A stretch of DNA of 64,000 bases from Myxococcales bacterium (GTDB lineage: Bacteria; Myxococcota_A; Polyangia; Polyangiales; Polyangiaceae), in assembly GCA_016706225.1 (NCBI GenBank), contig JADJKB010000015.1, forward strand, positions 94,811 through 158,810. The letters run 5' to 3'. Of the stretch, positions 9,321 through 16,895 are shown one piece after another. The number at the start of each line of letters is the position of its first letter. The stretch's first letter is position 1. The position numbers and the translations under genes were made by a program. Under the pieces are notes generated by a model, which did not search any database, was not told the origin of the DNA, and was given only the letters and a program-made list of their open reading frames with translations.

Positions 9321-10202
9321 ATGACCGCCGCCGCTCGCGCGCTCTCTCTCATCGCCGGCGTCGCCGCGCTGACCGGCTGCCTGCCGGACGACACGCGAAC
9401 AGCTCCCGGCCACCTGGCGGTGACGGTAACCAGCGACTATTCGCTCGGGTCCGGCACGCCCGGCATCGACACGATGGACGGATGGCACATCGAGTACGAT
9501 CGCTTCCTGGTCACGCTCGGCGAGGTCGCGCTCCGGGGCGACGATTGCACCGCGTACAACGAGACCGACTACGCGCGCGTCATCGACGCTCGGCTCGGGA
9601 CGAGCCAGAAGCTCAGCACGCCGGTCGCGCTCGGCTCGTGTGATTTTCGCTTTCGCATGCGCCCGCCCCCCGAGGACGCGGTGCTCGGCGCGGGCGTGAG
9701 CGCGGCCGACCTGACGTTTCTGCGCATGCCGGACAGCGACGGCTTCGCCAACGACAGCGGCAGCGCCGTGTACGTCGCTGGCAAGGCAGAGAAGGCGGAT
9801 CAGACCAAGACGTTCGCCTGGGCGTTCCGGCTGGGGGCCCAGTACGACCACTGCAAGCTGCTGGCGGAGTCCGGCGTGAGGCTGGCGAGCGGCGACCAGA
9901 AATCGGTCGACATCGCGATTCGCAGCGGGGTCTTGTTTCAGAACGTGCCAAACGATCTGCTCGCGGAGCTCCGCTTCGCACCGTTCGCCGATGCCGACGA
10001 CGTGCACGGGGACGCGGACGGTGACGTGTCGCTCGCCGAGCTCGCCTTGGTGCCGCTCGCTGCCAACGCGAGCTTCGACCGCTGGGACAACTTCGCGGAC
10101 TACCTCTACACTGGCCTCGTGCCGAAGCTGCCGCGTTTCCGCGGCGCCGGCATCTGCAACGTCGGACCCATCGACGAAGGCGGTGACGGGCCCGGCGGGT
10201 AG
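9321..10202 (+). CDS. Lipoprotein partner of the TonB receptor, EF-hand-like
   Basis: Predicted 293-residue lipoprotein. The N-terminus is a signal peptide with lipobox LTGC at about residue 19. No known enzyme domain was recognised. Near residues 230-245 an acidic stretch (DADGDVSLAEL) fits a single EF-hand-like or dockerin-like calcium loop. The start codon directly follows the receptor stop at 9320, so translation is probably coupled and the protein likely helps that receptor at the cell surface. The last codons (coding for PIDEGGDGPGG) lie in a 35-base sequence that recurs at 12804, see the repeat entries. Confidence 0.75.
   Translation: MTAAARALSLIAGVAALTGCLPDDTRTAPGHLAVTVTSDYSLGSGTPGIDTMDGWHIEYDRFLVTLGEVALRGDDCTAYNETDYARVIDARLGTSQKLSTPVALGSCDFRFRMRPPPEDAVLGAGVSAADLTFLRMPDSDGFANDSGSAVYVAGKAEKADQTKTFAWAFRLGAQYDHCKLLAESGVRLASGDQKSVDIAIRSGVLFQNVPNDLLAELRFAPFADADDVHGDADGDVSLAELALVPLAANASFDRWDNFADYLYTGLVPKLPRFRGAGICNVGPIDEGGDGPGG
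10168..10202 (+). repeat. 35-base direct repeat, copy 1
   Basis: The last 35 bases of the lipoprotein gene, stop codon included, match 12804-12838 at 34 of 35 positions by eye. The two copies are in the same orientation and bracket the whole minus-strand TonB receptor gene. Confidence 0.8.
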
Positions 10203-10392
10203 GGAGCCCGGCGTGCTTAGTCGCGCGCGAAGGCGCGGTCTGGAGAGACAGCGTGCACGTGTCGAGGTTGAGGCTGCCGCCGAAGCGCGAGGCCGCTACC
10301 GACGGGCAAGCACGGGTCCGTCACACTCTCCAACATGGCGTCTACGCACTTGTCGATCGGTCATAGAGCGCAGTCGTCTCGCCGGGCGACCC

Positions 10393-12603
10393 TCAGGGCC
10401 AGTACAGCGTGACACGGCCGATCACCGTGCGGGGCCAACCCGGCGCGTAGTGGATGCCGGTGACCGGCGCGGGCTCGTACCCCATTCGGCTCTCCGTTGC
10501 GAAGTTGACCTCGCGCCAGGTCGTGCCGAGGACGTTCTGCACGTCGATGGCGGCTTCGATGAAGCTCCAGCGCAGGCCGGCTTCGGCGTCGATGAGCGTA
10601 TATCCTTCAGCGGTGAGACTTTCGTCTTCCGTGGCTGGGCGGTCGGCCAGCGACTTCACTCGAAGGGCGCCAAAGGGCGTGTAGTCGCCGAGCTTGGGTC
10701 GGACGCCAACGCCGGCCGTCAGCGTGCGCGTCGGCGCGAGGGCCACCGAGCTGCCATTGCCGGCATTGCTCACGAACACCGCGCGAGTGAAGGTCGCGTC
10801 CAGGTCCGCAAAGAACCAGTTCCACAGATGCGCCCGGGCGCCGATCTCGACGCCCGTGCGGCGCGTCTCTGCGGAGGCTTCGGTCGTGCCTTCGTCCCCG
10901 ACCCAGACCTGCTCTGAGTCGAGATCCAGGAGGAACGCCGAGGTGTATAGACTGAGCCCGCGCATGGGGCGCACGCGCGTGCCGACTTCATAGCCCATGG
11001 CGGGCGTCATCAAATCGACGCGACCGGTCGAAAGCACGGTGCCCCGCGCGTCGTTGGAGTGAAATCCCCGTCCTGCGTTGCCGAACAATTCCCACTCCTC
11101 GACCGGGGAGACGACCGCGGTCAGCTTGGGCAGGGTCAAGGTCGCGCCGGAGCTGCCGCTGGTACGGGTGCCGAGGGTCGACACGTCCTCGCGCTGATCC
11201 TCGACGGCAGCGTCGATGCGTTGGATCCGGAGCCCGGCGATGAAGCGCAGGTTCTTGGTGAGCCGAAGATCCTCCTCGGCGAACACGCCAATCTGGGACT
11301 CCTCGATGTTGGAACGGACTCGCTCGCGGATGCGTTCTCGCGCGCGCTGGTCGTAGAGGCCGTTGTCAATGCTGTCCGCGCGCACCTGGATGCCCACGTT
11401 GGTCGTGAACTGGGAGCCGACGAAGTGCACGTGGCGACGCACTCGAAAGTCCCCGCCGATCTGAACGCGGTCGTCGGTCTGCTCGATGCCGTCCCCGTTG
11501 ATGGGATCGCGATCGAAGAAGGTGAAATTCGAGTACAGGTTCCAGCGGTACTTCGTGGCGTAGGCCAGGGCGGAGATGGTCGCACCGTGCGCATCGAGGG
11601 AGTAGGCGACCGAAGCGGTGTGGCGCTGAGTTTGCCCGCCCTCGGAGGGGTCGACGGACCCGAAGCGGTCGAGGCACGGTTCTCCAAAGCTCGACGGCGG
11701 ATCGAGACCGGCCTCGCCTTCGCCGCACACGGCGCGCGCGGGGATTTGCCCAGAGCCGTTCCAGCGCCCGCCGTAGCTCATCCAGGTCAGCGCAAGTTTG
11801 GAGTGCAGGCCCAAATCTCGCGTCGTGCGCAGGAACACGTTGAAGCGGCGATAGCGTTCTGGGTTCTCGAAGGGACCGTCTTGGGTGGTGATCTCACCGG
11901 CAACGACGTTGCGCCAACCTTCTCCGAGGTTCGGGGACGCTGCCAGGACGATTCGTTGGACTCCGTACTGCCCCAAGGAGTAGCTGGCGAAACTCTCCGG
12001 GAAGACCTCCACGAGGCGCAGGTTGACGGCGCCCGCCGTCGCGAAGTCACCCAGCTCGGCGTAGTAGGGACCCTTGTAGATGTCGAGGCCGACGACCAGC
12101 TCGGGCACTATGAAGTTCAGATCTGAGTAGCCCTGCCCATGGCCGTGGCTCACGAAGTTGATTGGGATGCCGTCCGCGTAGAAAGCAACGTCGGTGCCGT
12201 GGTCCGCGTCGAAACCGCGCAAGAAGAACTGCGTCGCTTTGCCACCCCCTGCGTGCTGGGCAACGAACAGACCGGGGGCCGCTTCGAGGATGTCGGAGGG
12301 GCGGCGCTTGGGGCGGAAGTCGAGCTCGCGGCGCCCCACGACGAGCCGCGATGCTGCATGTGGGTCTCGCGCGTCGTCTTTGACGACGACCTCGATGGGC
12401 TCGTCGTGATGGTGCGACTCCACCGGCAAGGCCTCCGGGGGCGCGGAGACCGGTGCATTGGCGGGGTCGGGCTCGGGGGCGGTCGTGTGCTCGTGGGGGG
12501 CGGAGCGTGCGTGCTGGTCGTCATGTGGCTGCGCAACGAGACACGGTGCAGAGAAGAGAACGGCAGCGACCAGGCGCGGCCCATGCATCGGCGGCACTTG
12601 CAT
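10393..12603 (-). CDS. TonB-dependent outer-membrane receptor with His-rich N-terminus
   Basis: Predicted 736-residue outer-membrane receptor. After a signal peptide (MQVPPMHGPRLVAAVLF, ending CLVAQ) there is a His-rich stretch (PHDDQHARSAPHEH, then ESHHHDEP) before the plug domain (RPSDILEAAPGLFVAQHAGG, FFLRGFDADHGTDVAFYADG). The barrel ends in an aromatic-rich VTLYWP. His-rich N-termini are common in receptors for transition metals, so a metal or metal-chelate ligand is a reasonable guess only. The ATG at 12603 was preferred to an in-frame start at 12714 because it places the signal peptide at the N-terminus. A short inverted repeat lies just upstream. The gene is convergent with the lipoprotein gene at 9321-10202. 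Confidence 0.85.
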   Translation of the reverse strand: MQVPPMHGPRLVAAVLFSAPCLVAQPHDDQHARSAPHEHTTAPEPDPANAPVSAPPEALPVESHHHDEPIEVVVKDDARDPHAASRLVVGRRELDFRPKRRPSDILEAAPGLFVAQHAGGGKATQFFLRGFDADHGTDVAFYADGIPINFVSHGHGQGYSDLNFIVPELVVGLDIYKGPYYAELGDFATAGAVNLRLVEVFPESFASYSLGQYGVQRIVLAASPNLGEGWRNVVAGEITTQDGPFENPERYRRFNVFLRTTRDLGLHSKLALTWMSYGGRWNGSGQIPARAVCGEGEAGLDPPSSFGEPCLDRFGSVDPSEGGQTQRHTASVAYSLDAHGATISALAYATKYRWNLYSNFTFFDRDPINGDGIEQTDDRVQIGGDFRVRRHVHFVGSQFTTNVGIQVRADSIDNGLYDQRARERIRERVRSNIEESQIGVFAEEDLRLTKNLRFIAGLRIQRIDAAVEDQREDVSTLGTRTSGSSGATLTLPKLTAVVSPVEEWELFGNAGRGFHSNDARGTVLSTGRVDLMTPAMGYEVGTRVRPMRGLSLYTSAFLLDLDSEQVWVGDEGTTEASAETRRTGVEIGARAHLWNWFFADLDATFTRAVFVSNAGNGSSVALAPTRTLTAGVGVRPKLGDYTPFGALRVKSLADRPATEDESLTAEGYTLIDAEAGLRWSFIEAAIDVQNVLGTTWREVNFATESRMGYEPAPVTGIHYAPGWPRTVIGRVTLYWP

Positions 12604-12624
12604 GGGCGGAGCAGAGCCCTGGTA

Positions 12625-12646
12625 GCACGAAATGTCAAATTCGTGC
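12625..12646. promoter_or_regulatory. Inverted repeat upstream of the His-rich TonB receptor
   Basis: Perfect 7-base arms GCACGAA and TTCGTGC are separated by an 8-base AT-rich spacer. The repeat lies about 22 bases before the receptor start codon. It could be a repressor operator or a leader hairpin. It does not match a standard Fur or Zur box as far as I can judge. Confidence 0.35.
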
Positions 12647-12735
12647 CACTGCAAAATCCGTCGGTGCCGACCCGGGCCGACGTCGTGCTCCCCTCGCGAC
12701 AAGCGTCGAGCCAAGGGAGCCAGCGCCGGCGCAAT

Positions 12736-12770
12736 GAAAAAGAGGCAGCACCCTTTCGAGCACTGCCTCT
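12736..12770 (-). terminator. Intrinsic terminator of the BMC operon
   Basis: On the minus strand an 8-bp stem (AGAGGCAG and CTGCCTCT, 14-base loop) is followed directly by a run of Ts. It lies about 80 bases after the stop of the last BMC gene and before the divergent receptor promoter region. Confidence 0.8.
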
Positions 12771-12803
12771 CTGTCAGCCCTCGCGGGCCAGCTCAGCTCA
12801 GCG

Positions 12804-12838
12804 CCATCGACGAAGGCGGAGACGGGCCCGGCGGGTAG
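12804..12838 (+). repeat. 35-base direct repeat, copy 2
   Basis: Second copy of the sequence at 10168-10202, with one mismatch. It lies in the short gap between the BMC operon stop and its terminator and keeps the same frame and stop codon as copy 1, although no gene leads into it here. Confidence 0.8.
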
Positions 12839-12851
12839 TTCACGCGCTCCG

Positions 12852-13124
12852 CTACGCTTGGCTCACTTCGTCGACGATCCCCACCACCACGGAGCGCACC
12901 GGCGCGTTCTCGACCTCGAGCAGCTGTCGCGCGCTGTTGCCCTCGTCTTCGACGATGACCATCTCGCCCACGCCCGCCCCCACGAGGTCGACGGCGACCA
13001 CGTAGGTCTCGCCGTCGAAGGCGCCGTCGGGGGTGCAGGCCCGCACGATGAGCTGCTTCCGCCCCTGGTAGAAGGCGTGCTGCACCGTGCTCACGACGGT
13101 ACCCGTGACGCGTCCCAGGATCAT
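12852..13124 (-). CDS. BMC pentameric vertex protein (EutN/CcmL family), paralogue 1
   Basis: Predicted 90-residue shell protein that caps the vertices of a bacterial microcompartment as a pentamer. It starts MILGRVTGTVVSTVQH and has the family's beta-barrel pattern (LIVRACTPDG, VVAVDLVGAGVGEMVIV, ending VVVGIVDEV). The start overlaps the previous pentamer gene's stop by four bases (ATGA), which suggests translational coupling. It is the last gene of the operon and is followed by an intrinsic terminator. The other two pentamer genes are at 13121 and 15521. Confidence 0.93.
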   Translation of the reverse strand: MILGRVTGTVVSTVQHAFYQGRKQLIVRACTPDGAFDGETYVVAVDLVGAGVGEMVIVEDEGNSARQLLEVENAPVRSVVVGIVDEVSQA

Positions 13125-13435
13125 GACTCGCCCCCTTGGCGCTTGCGCGGATCGCCGAGGCCGGTCTCGTCGTAGTGATGTTGGTCCACGATGCCGACCA
13201 CCGCGTGATCGACGGGTACGAACCAAGGGTCGTGGAGCAGCGCCGCTTCACGCGAGGCCTCCCAGGTGACCAGATCGCCGGTGCTGGCCTGCGCCGAGGC
13301 ATCGGTCGCCACGAACGGGTCGCCCTGGGGCGCGAGCTCGGCCGTCAGCGGGCGCACGATCAAGAACTTGAGACCCTGCATGGCCTCGGGCTTCACGCTG
13401 GCGACCAGCGTGCCAATGACGCGTCCGAGCTTCAT
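13121..13435 (-). CDS. BMC pentameric vertex protein (EutN/CcmL family), paralogue 2
   Basis: Predicted 104-residue BMC vertex protein starting MKLGRVIGTLVASVKPEAMQ, with family features KFLIVRPL, FVATDASAQASTGDLVTWE and AVVGIVDQHH. It is somewhat longer than paralogue 1, with a charged C-terminal tail (GDPRKRQGGES). It overlaps the genes on both sides by four bases, so the last three genes of the operon are probably translated as a coupled block. A longer upstream frame exists but the ATG at 13435 gives the correct family N-terminus. Confidence 0.93.
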   Translation of the reverse strand: MKLGRVIGTLVASVKPEAMQGLKFLIVRPLTAELAPQGDPFVATDASAQASTGDLVTWEASREAALLHDPWFVPVDHAVVGIVDQHHYDETGLGDPRKRQGGES

Positions 13436-14052
13436 CCGAACTGCTCCTTGAAGAAACGCGTGCCCCCGCCCAGCACGCGCGCGACTTCGGGGTGGGCGTT
13501 GGCAATCACGATCGTCGAACACCCCTCAGAGCGCCCTCGCGCGAGGCGCTCTTTTGCCTGCTCCACCGCGGCCTCGACGTCGTGTTGCTTGCCCCAGAGC
13601 GAAGCGATGGCCTTGCCGCCGATCCCCTCCGCGACGCGCAGCTCGACGAGCTCGACGTGTGTGTTCTTGAGGGCCGCATCCACTGCGCTCACGAGGGTAG
13701 TGCACGAGCGCGCCTCGAGCATACCCAGCGCGTCGCCGGGCGCGGGAAAACGGCGAATTCCCTGGTGGAATGCCGGCACGATGCGCAACTCAGCGTCGGG
13801 CAAGAGGATCGCGTCCACGAACGAATCCTGCGCGCGGGCCTGGGCTCTCTCGAAGGACATCTCCACGGCCGCGACCGCGCCGGCAAACGCGATGAGGAAG
13901 TGCCCGTGATGGAGCGTCCCGGCGCCGATCAGCACGACCGGTGCCTCCTTGGCGATGGCGTCGAGCGCCAGCAGGCCCGTGGGGATGTCGCCCAGCTCGA
14001 TCAGCGCGAGCGCGGGCCCGGCGACCTCCTGGGCAGGGCTCACGCTTGCCAT
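13432..14052 (-). CDS. BMC tandem-domain trimer shell protein, single-layer type
   Basis: Predicted 206-residue shell protein with two BMC domains (PALALIELGDIPTGLLALDA from about residue 13, and DALGMLEARSCTTLVSAVDA from about residue 107). Tandem-domain proteins form trimers that look like hexamers in the shell facets. This one differs clearly from the two near-identical trimer genes at 16272 and 16896 and is probably of the single-layer type that H. ochraceum calls BMC-T1. It lies 10 bases after the aldehyde dehydrogenase stop. Confidence 0.88.
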   Translation of the reverse strand: MASVSPAQEVAGPALALIELGDIPTGLLALDAIAKEAPVVLIGAGTLHHGHFLIAFAGAVAAVEMSFERAQARAQDSFVDAILLPDAELRIVPAFHQGIRRFPAPGDALGMLEARSCTTLVSAVDAALKNTHVELVELRVAEGIGGKAIASLWGKQHDVEAAVEQAKERLARGRSEGCSTIVIANAHPEVARVLGGGTRFFKEQFG

Positions 14053-14062
14053 CGCTTCGCGC

Positions 14063-15496
14063 TCAGACGATGCGGAAGTGGTCGACCATCGTGCAGCGGC
14101 GCCAGCGTGAGAACGAGCGTGCCGTCGTCAGGCCCTCACCCGTGGGCGACGCGATGGTGAACGACGTGTAGCCCTCGCCGTCGGCGCCCAGACCGGCGAT
14201 GGCCCGACCGTTCTTGACGAAGATGCTGCAGTTGCACTTGCGAGCCATGCGCGAGAGCGCCGCGATGTCGTGCGAGTGCATGGTCGCCGTGTGGAAGCAG
14301 CCACCCTCGGCCTCGACGGCGAGATCGATGGCCGCGTCCACCGTCTTGACGCGCGTCAGCGGGAGCACCGGCATCATCTGCTCGGTCCAGACCAGGGGAT
14401 GGTCGTTGGGCACGTCGATGAGGATGCAGCGCACCTCGGGACCGCCCGGGATCCCGAGCTCCTGGAGCACCAGCGAGGCGTTCTTGCCCACGAACTTGCG
14501 GTTGATCACCGCGTGCCCGCGTGGCCCCGCGTTCTTCTCGAAGATCACCTTCTCCAGGCGGGGAATGTCCGAGGCCTTGAGCTCGACCGCGCCGTTCTTC
14601 TTCATCGCGGCCTTGAGCGAGTCCGCGACCGAGTCCACGCAGATGACTTCTTTCTCATCCACGCAGATCACGTTGTTGTCGAACGAGTGGCCCATCACGA
14701 TGTCGCGCGCGGCCTTGTCGATGTCGGCGGTCGGGTCGACCACGGCCGGCGGATTGCCCGGTCCCGCACAGATCGCCCGCTTGCCCGAGTGCATCGCCGC
14801 TTGCACCACGCCGGGACCGCCGGTGACGACGACCAGGCGGACGAGCGGGTGTTTCATCAGCGTCGTCGCTGACTCGATGGTCGGCTCGGCTACGGCGGTG
14901 AGCACGTTGGGCGGGCCGCCGGCGGCCATGATGGCGCGGTTCAAGCCGCGGATCGTGGTCGCGCACACGCGCTTGGCGCCAGGCGCGGGGTTGAACGTGA
15001 CCGCGTTACCCGCCGCCACCATCGCGATGGCGTTGCAGATGATGGTCGACGATGGGTTGGTGACGGGCGTGATGGCGCCGATGACGCCAAACGGCGCCGG
15101 CTCGATCAGCGCGAAGCCGTCGTCGCCCGTGTGGGCGATGGGCATGAGGTCTTCGGTGCCCGGCGACTTGTTGGTCACGAGCAGGTTCTTCAGGAGTTTG
15201 TCCTCGAAGCGCCCGAGACCGGTCTCGTCGCAGGCCATGCGGGAGAGGTTCTCTGCCTCGCGTCGCATGCAGACGCGCATGGACTCGATGATGAGCTTGC
15301 GTTGCTCGAGGCCCAGGGAAGAGAGCGCAATGAACGCAACGCGAGCGGCCTTGATGGCCTCGTCGATGGAGCCAAAGATGCCGTCATCGCCGGAGGCAGT
15401 CGGCGCCTTTGCTGCGGAGTGCGTGTGCGGCGCCGAACCGCCGCTCAGCCGGTCGGCGATTGCCTCGGCGATTCGACGGATCTCATCCGGGCTCAT
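14063..15496 (-). CDS. CoA-acylating aldehyde dehydrogenase of the BMC core (PduP/EutE-like)
   Basis: Predicted 477-residue enzyme that would oxidise an aldehyde, probably acetaldehyde, to acyl-CoA with NAD and CoA inside the compartment. The catalytic Cys is C278 in SFDNNVICVDEKEVIC. The family's AITPVTNPSSTIICNAIAMV motif and a GPGNPPAVVD stretch are present. The first 20 residues (MSPDEIRRIAEAIADRLSGG) form a short amphipathic helix followed by a flexible linker, which is the usual form of an N-terminal encapsulation peptide that docks cargo to the shell. Length fits the family. It sits between a pentamer gene and a trimer gene in the operon. Confidence 0.93.
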   Translation of the reverse strand: MSPDEIRRIAEAIADRLSGGSAPHTHSAAKAPTASGDDGIFGSIDEAIKAARVAFIALSSLGLEQRKLIIESMRVCMRREAENLSRMACDETGLGRFEDKLLKNLLVTNKSPGTEDLMPIAHTGDDGFALIEPAPFGVIGAITPVTNPSSTIICNAIAMVAAGNAVTFNPAPGAKRVCATTIRGLNRAIMAAGGPPNVLTAVAEPTIESATTLMKHPLVRLVVVTGGPGVVQAAMHSGKRAICAGPGNPPAVVDPTADIDKAARDIVMGHSFDNNVICVDEKEVICVDSVADSLKAAMKKNGAVELKASDIPRLEKVIFEKNAGPRGHAVINRKFVGKNASLVLQELGIPGGPEVRCILIDVPNDHPLVWTEQMMPVLPLTRVKTVDAAIDLAVEAEGGCFHTATMHSHDIAALSRMARKCNCSIFVKNGRAIAGLGADGEGYTSFTIASPTGEGLTTARSFSRWRRCTMVDHFRIV

Positions 15497-15520
15497 CGCC
15501 GCTCTCCGCCGGGCGCGCTG

Positions 15521-15835
15521 TTAGTCCGCATACCCGTGCTCCTGCCCGTGCTTCTCGAAGCGTGTCTCGCCGCCCACGTCCCAGGTGTCGACGATGGCCA
15601 TGATGACAGCGTCACAGGGGCGATCTTTCGTGACCTCGGTTTGCCGCGCCGACGAGCCGGATGCGTAGAGCACGTATTCGCCGACGCCGCAGCCGACCGC
15701 GTCGTTCGCCACCACGTAGCCGCCTTCGGCCATGGTCTCGGGGTTCACTTGGCGCAAGAGCAGGAACTTCAGCCCGTCGAGCTTCGGATCCTTGCGCGTC
15801 GCGACCACGGTCCCGACCACCTTTGCTAAGAGCAT
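15521..15835 (-). CDS. BMC pentameric vertex protein (EutN/CcmL family), paralogue 3
   Basis: Predicted 104-residue vertex protein starting MLLAKVVGTVVATRKDPKLD, with LKFLLLRQVNPETMA, VVANDAVGCGVGEYVLYASG and VIMAIVDTW, all typical of the family. The C-terminal tail (FEKHGQEHGYAD) differs from the other two pentamer paralogues. It is separated from the hexamer gene by about 68 bases with possible stem-loops, and from the dehydrogenase gene by 24 bases. Confidence 0.93.
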   Translation of the reverse strand: MLLAKVVGTVVATRKDPKLDGLKFLLLRQVNPETMAEGGYVVANDAVGCGVGEYVLYASGSSARQTEVTKDRPCDAVIMAIVDTWDVGGETRFEKHGQEHGYAD

Positions 15836-15848
15836 CGTCCACCCTTCC

Positions 15849-15898
15849 TAAGCACCCCTCTGCCCGGCGCGAGCACGAGCAAAGGGGGCTTGCCGGGA
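15849..15898 (-). promoter_or_regulatory. Possible stem-loops between hexamer and pentamer genes
   Basis: The gap between the hexamer and the next pentamer gene can form two alternative stems on the minus-strand RNA. One pairs 15850-15859 with 15883-15891 (about nine pairs, one bulge) and the other pairs 15863-15868 with 15892-15897 (six GC pairs). Their order is interleaved, so they exclude each other unless a pseudoknot forms. This could set the hexamer level above that of the downstream genes. Confidence 0.3.
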
Positions 15899-15903
15899 AA
15901 GTC

Positions 15904-16221
15904 TTACTTGCCGCCCCGCGACTTGAGCTCTTGCTCCACCTCGGCTTGGCGCCCGAGCGGCAGCACGAGGTCCACGTTGACGTGGGGACGCGCGATGATG
16001 TGCGTGGCCACGATTTCGCCGACGCGCGCTGCGTTGGCTTGACCGGCGTCGACCGCGGCCTTCACCGCGGCGACGTCGCCCCGGATGATCGCGGTGACGT
16101 ATCCACCGCCGGTCTTCTCGTAGGCCATGAGCTCGACCTTTGCCGCTTTGACCATGGCGTCGGACGCCTCAACCATTGCCGCGAAGGAGCGGCACTCGAT
16201 CATACCCAATGCTTCGGCCAT
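15904..16221 (-). CDS. BMC hexameric shell protein (BMC-H)
   Basis: Predicted 105-residue main facet protein of the microcompartment. The sequence is very close to what I remember of the H. ochraceum hexamer (MAEALGMIECRSF, DAMVKAAKVELMAYEKTGGG, YVTAIIRGDVAAVKAAVDAG, IIARPHVNVDLVLPLG). The pore loop is KTGGG at residues 36-40. A good Shine-Dalgarno (GGAG) lies 7 bases before the ATG on the minus strand. It is the only hexamer gene in the window. Confidence 0.96.
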   Translation of the reverse strand: MAEALGMIECRSFAAMVEASDAMVKAAKVELMAYEKTGGGYVTAIIRGDVAAVKAAVDAGQANAARVGEIVATHIIARPHVNVDLVLPLGRQAEVEQELKSRGGK

Positions 16222-16271
16222 TTCCGTTCTCCGTGTTGCTGAGGCGTTGTCGTACCCGCCGCTCGTTGTCG

Positions 16272-16892
16272 TTACTTACCGGCTCGCCCAACGAGCCCTT
16301 TGATTGCTCTCTCGGCCGCAGGCACCGCTACATCGATGTCGCGGTCACTGCCCGCCAGGTAGACCCGCCCGAGGGACCCGAAACTCACGATTTCGAGCAC
16401 CTTGATGTGGGCTGCCTTCTCTGCCTCGTTCGCGGCGAGCGCCGCGTTGGCGGCGGGCTGCACCTCGAGCGTGTAGAGCGTCTGTCCGGCGACGATCATG
16501 TGGCCGTGGCGCACGCGGTTGATGAGCTGCGTCTGGCGATCGTCGAGGTGACGGATGACCGTCGAGGACAGGATCTCGGGTTTGATGCGCGCTGACTCTT
16601 CCGCGCCGATCTCGGCGAGGATTGCCTCGCCGGCGCGTCGAACCTCGGCCTGCTGGTCGTGGTGGATTTCGAGCAGTCCGTACAGGCGCTCGACGATCTG
16701 CATGCCGGGCTTCACCCCAGTCGCCTTGATGGCGATGTCGGTGAGTCGGTTGATCTCGATGCCGGGGGCGATCTCGATGAAGAGCGACGCCTGGCCGCGC
16801 ACCGGCAAGAAGCCCTTGGCCACGGTGCCGAGGAACGCGGCGTGCTGCGGCTGCAGCGAGTCCAAAAATACGAAGCTTCGAAGATCGATCAC
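16272..16892 (-). CDS. BMC tandem-domain trimer shell protein, probable double-layer type, copy A
   Basis: Predicted 206-residue tandem BMC-domain trimer protein (MIDLRSFVFLDSLQPQHAAF, GFLPVRGQASLFIEIAPGIE, LALEV-type second half ending GRVYLAGSDRDIDVAV). It is a clear tandem duplicate of the gene at 16896, only 3 bases away. Both resemble, from memory, the H. ochraceum trimers BMC-T2/T3 that stack as two layers with a gated central pore and are thought to admit larger metabolites. That structural call is by analogy. Confidence 0.9.
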   Translation of the reverse strand: MIDLRSFVFLDSLQPQHAAFLGTVAKGFLPVRGQASLFIEIAPGIEINRLTDIAIKATGVKPGMQIVERLYGLLEIHHDQQAEVRRAGEAILAEIGAEESARIKPEILSSTVIRHLDDRQTQLINRVRHGHMIVAGQTLYTLEVQPAANAALAANEAEKAAHIKVLEIVSFGSLGRVYLAGSDRDIDVAVPAAERAIKGLVGRAGK

Positions 16893-16895
16893 GGC

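Noticed and set aside
6609..10007. 1132-codon open frame on the minus strand
   Set aside because: It is antisense to the TonB receptor and lipoprotein genes, is rich in Arg/His/Ala as GC-driven shadow frames are, and has no domain. The receptor on the plus strand has full family motifs.
12632..12838. 68-codon plus-strand frame ending in the repeated DEGGDGPGG tail
   Set aside because: It runs through the terminator hairpin and the receptor upstream region. Only the duplicated 35-base end looks like protein.
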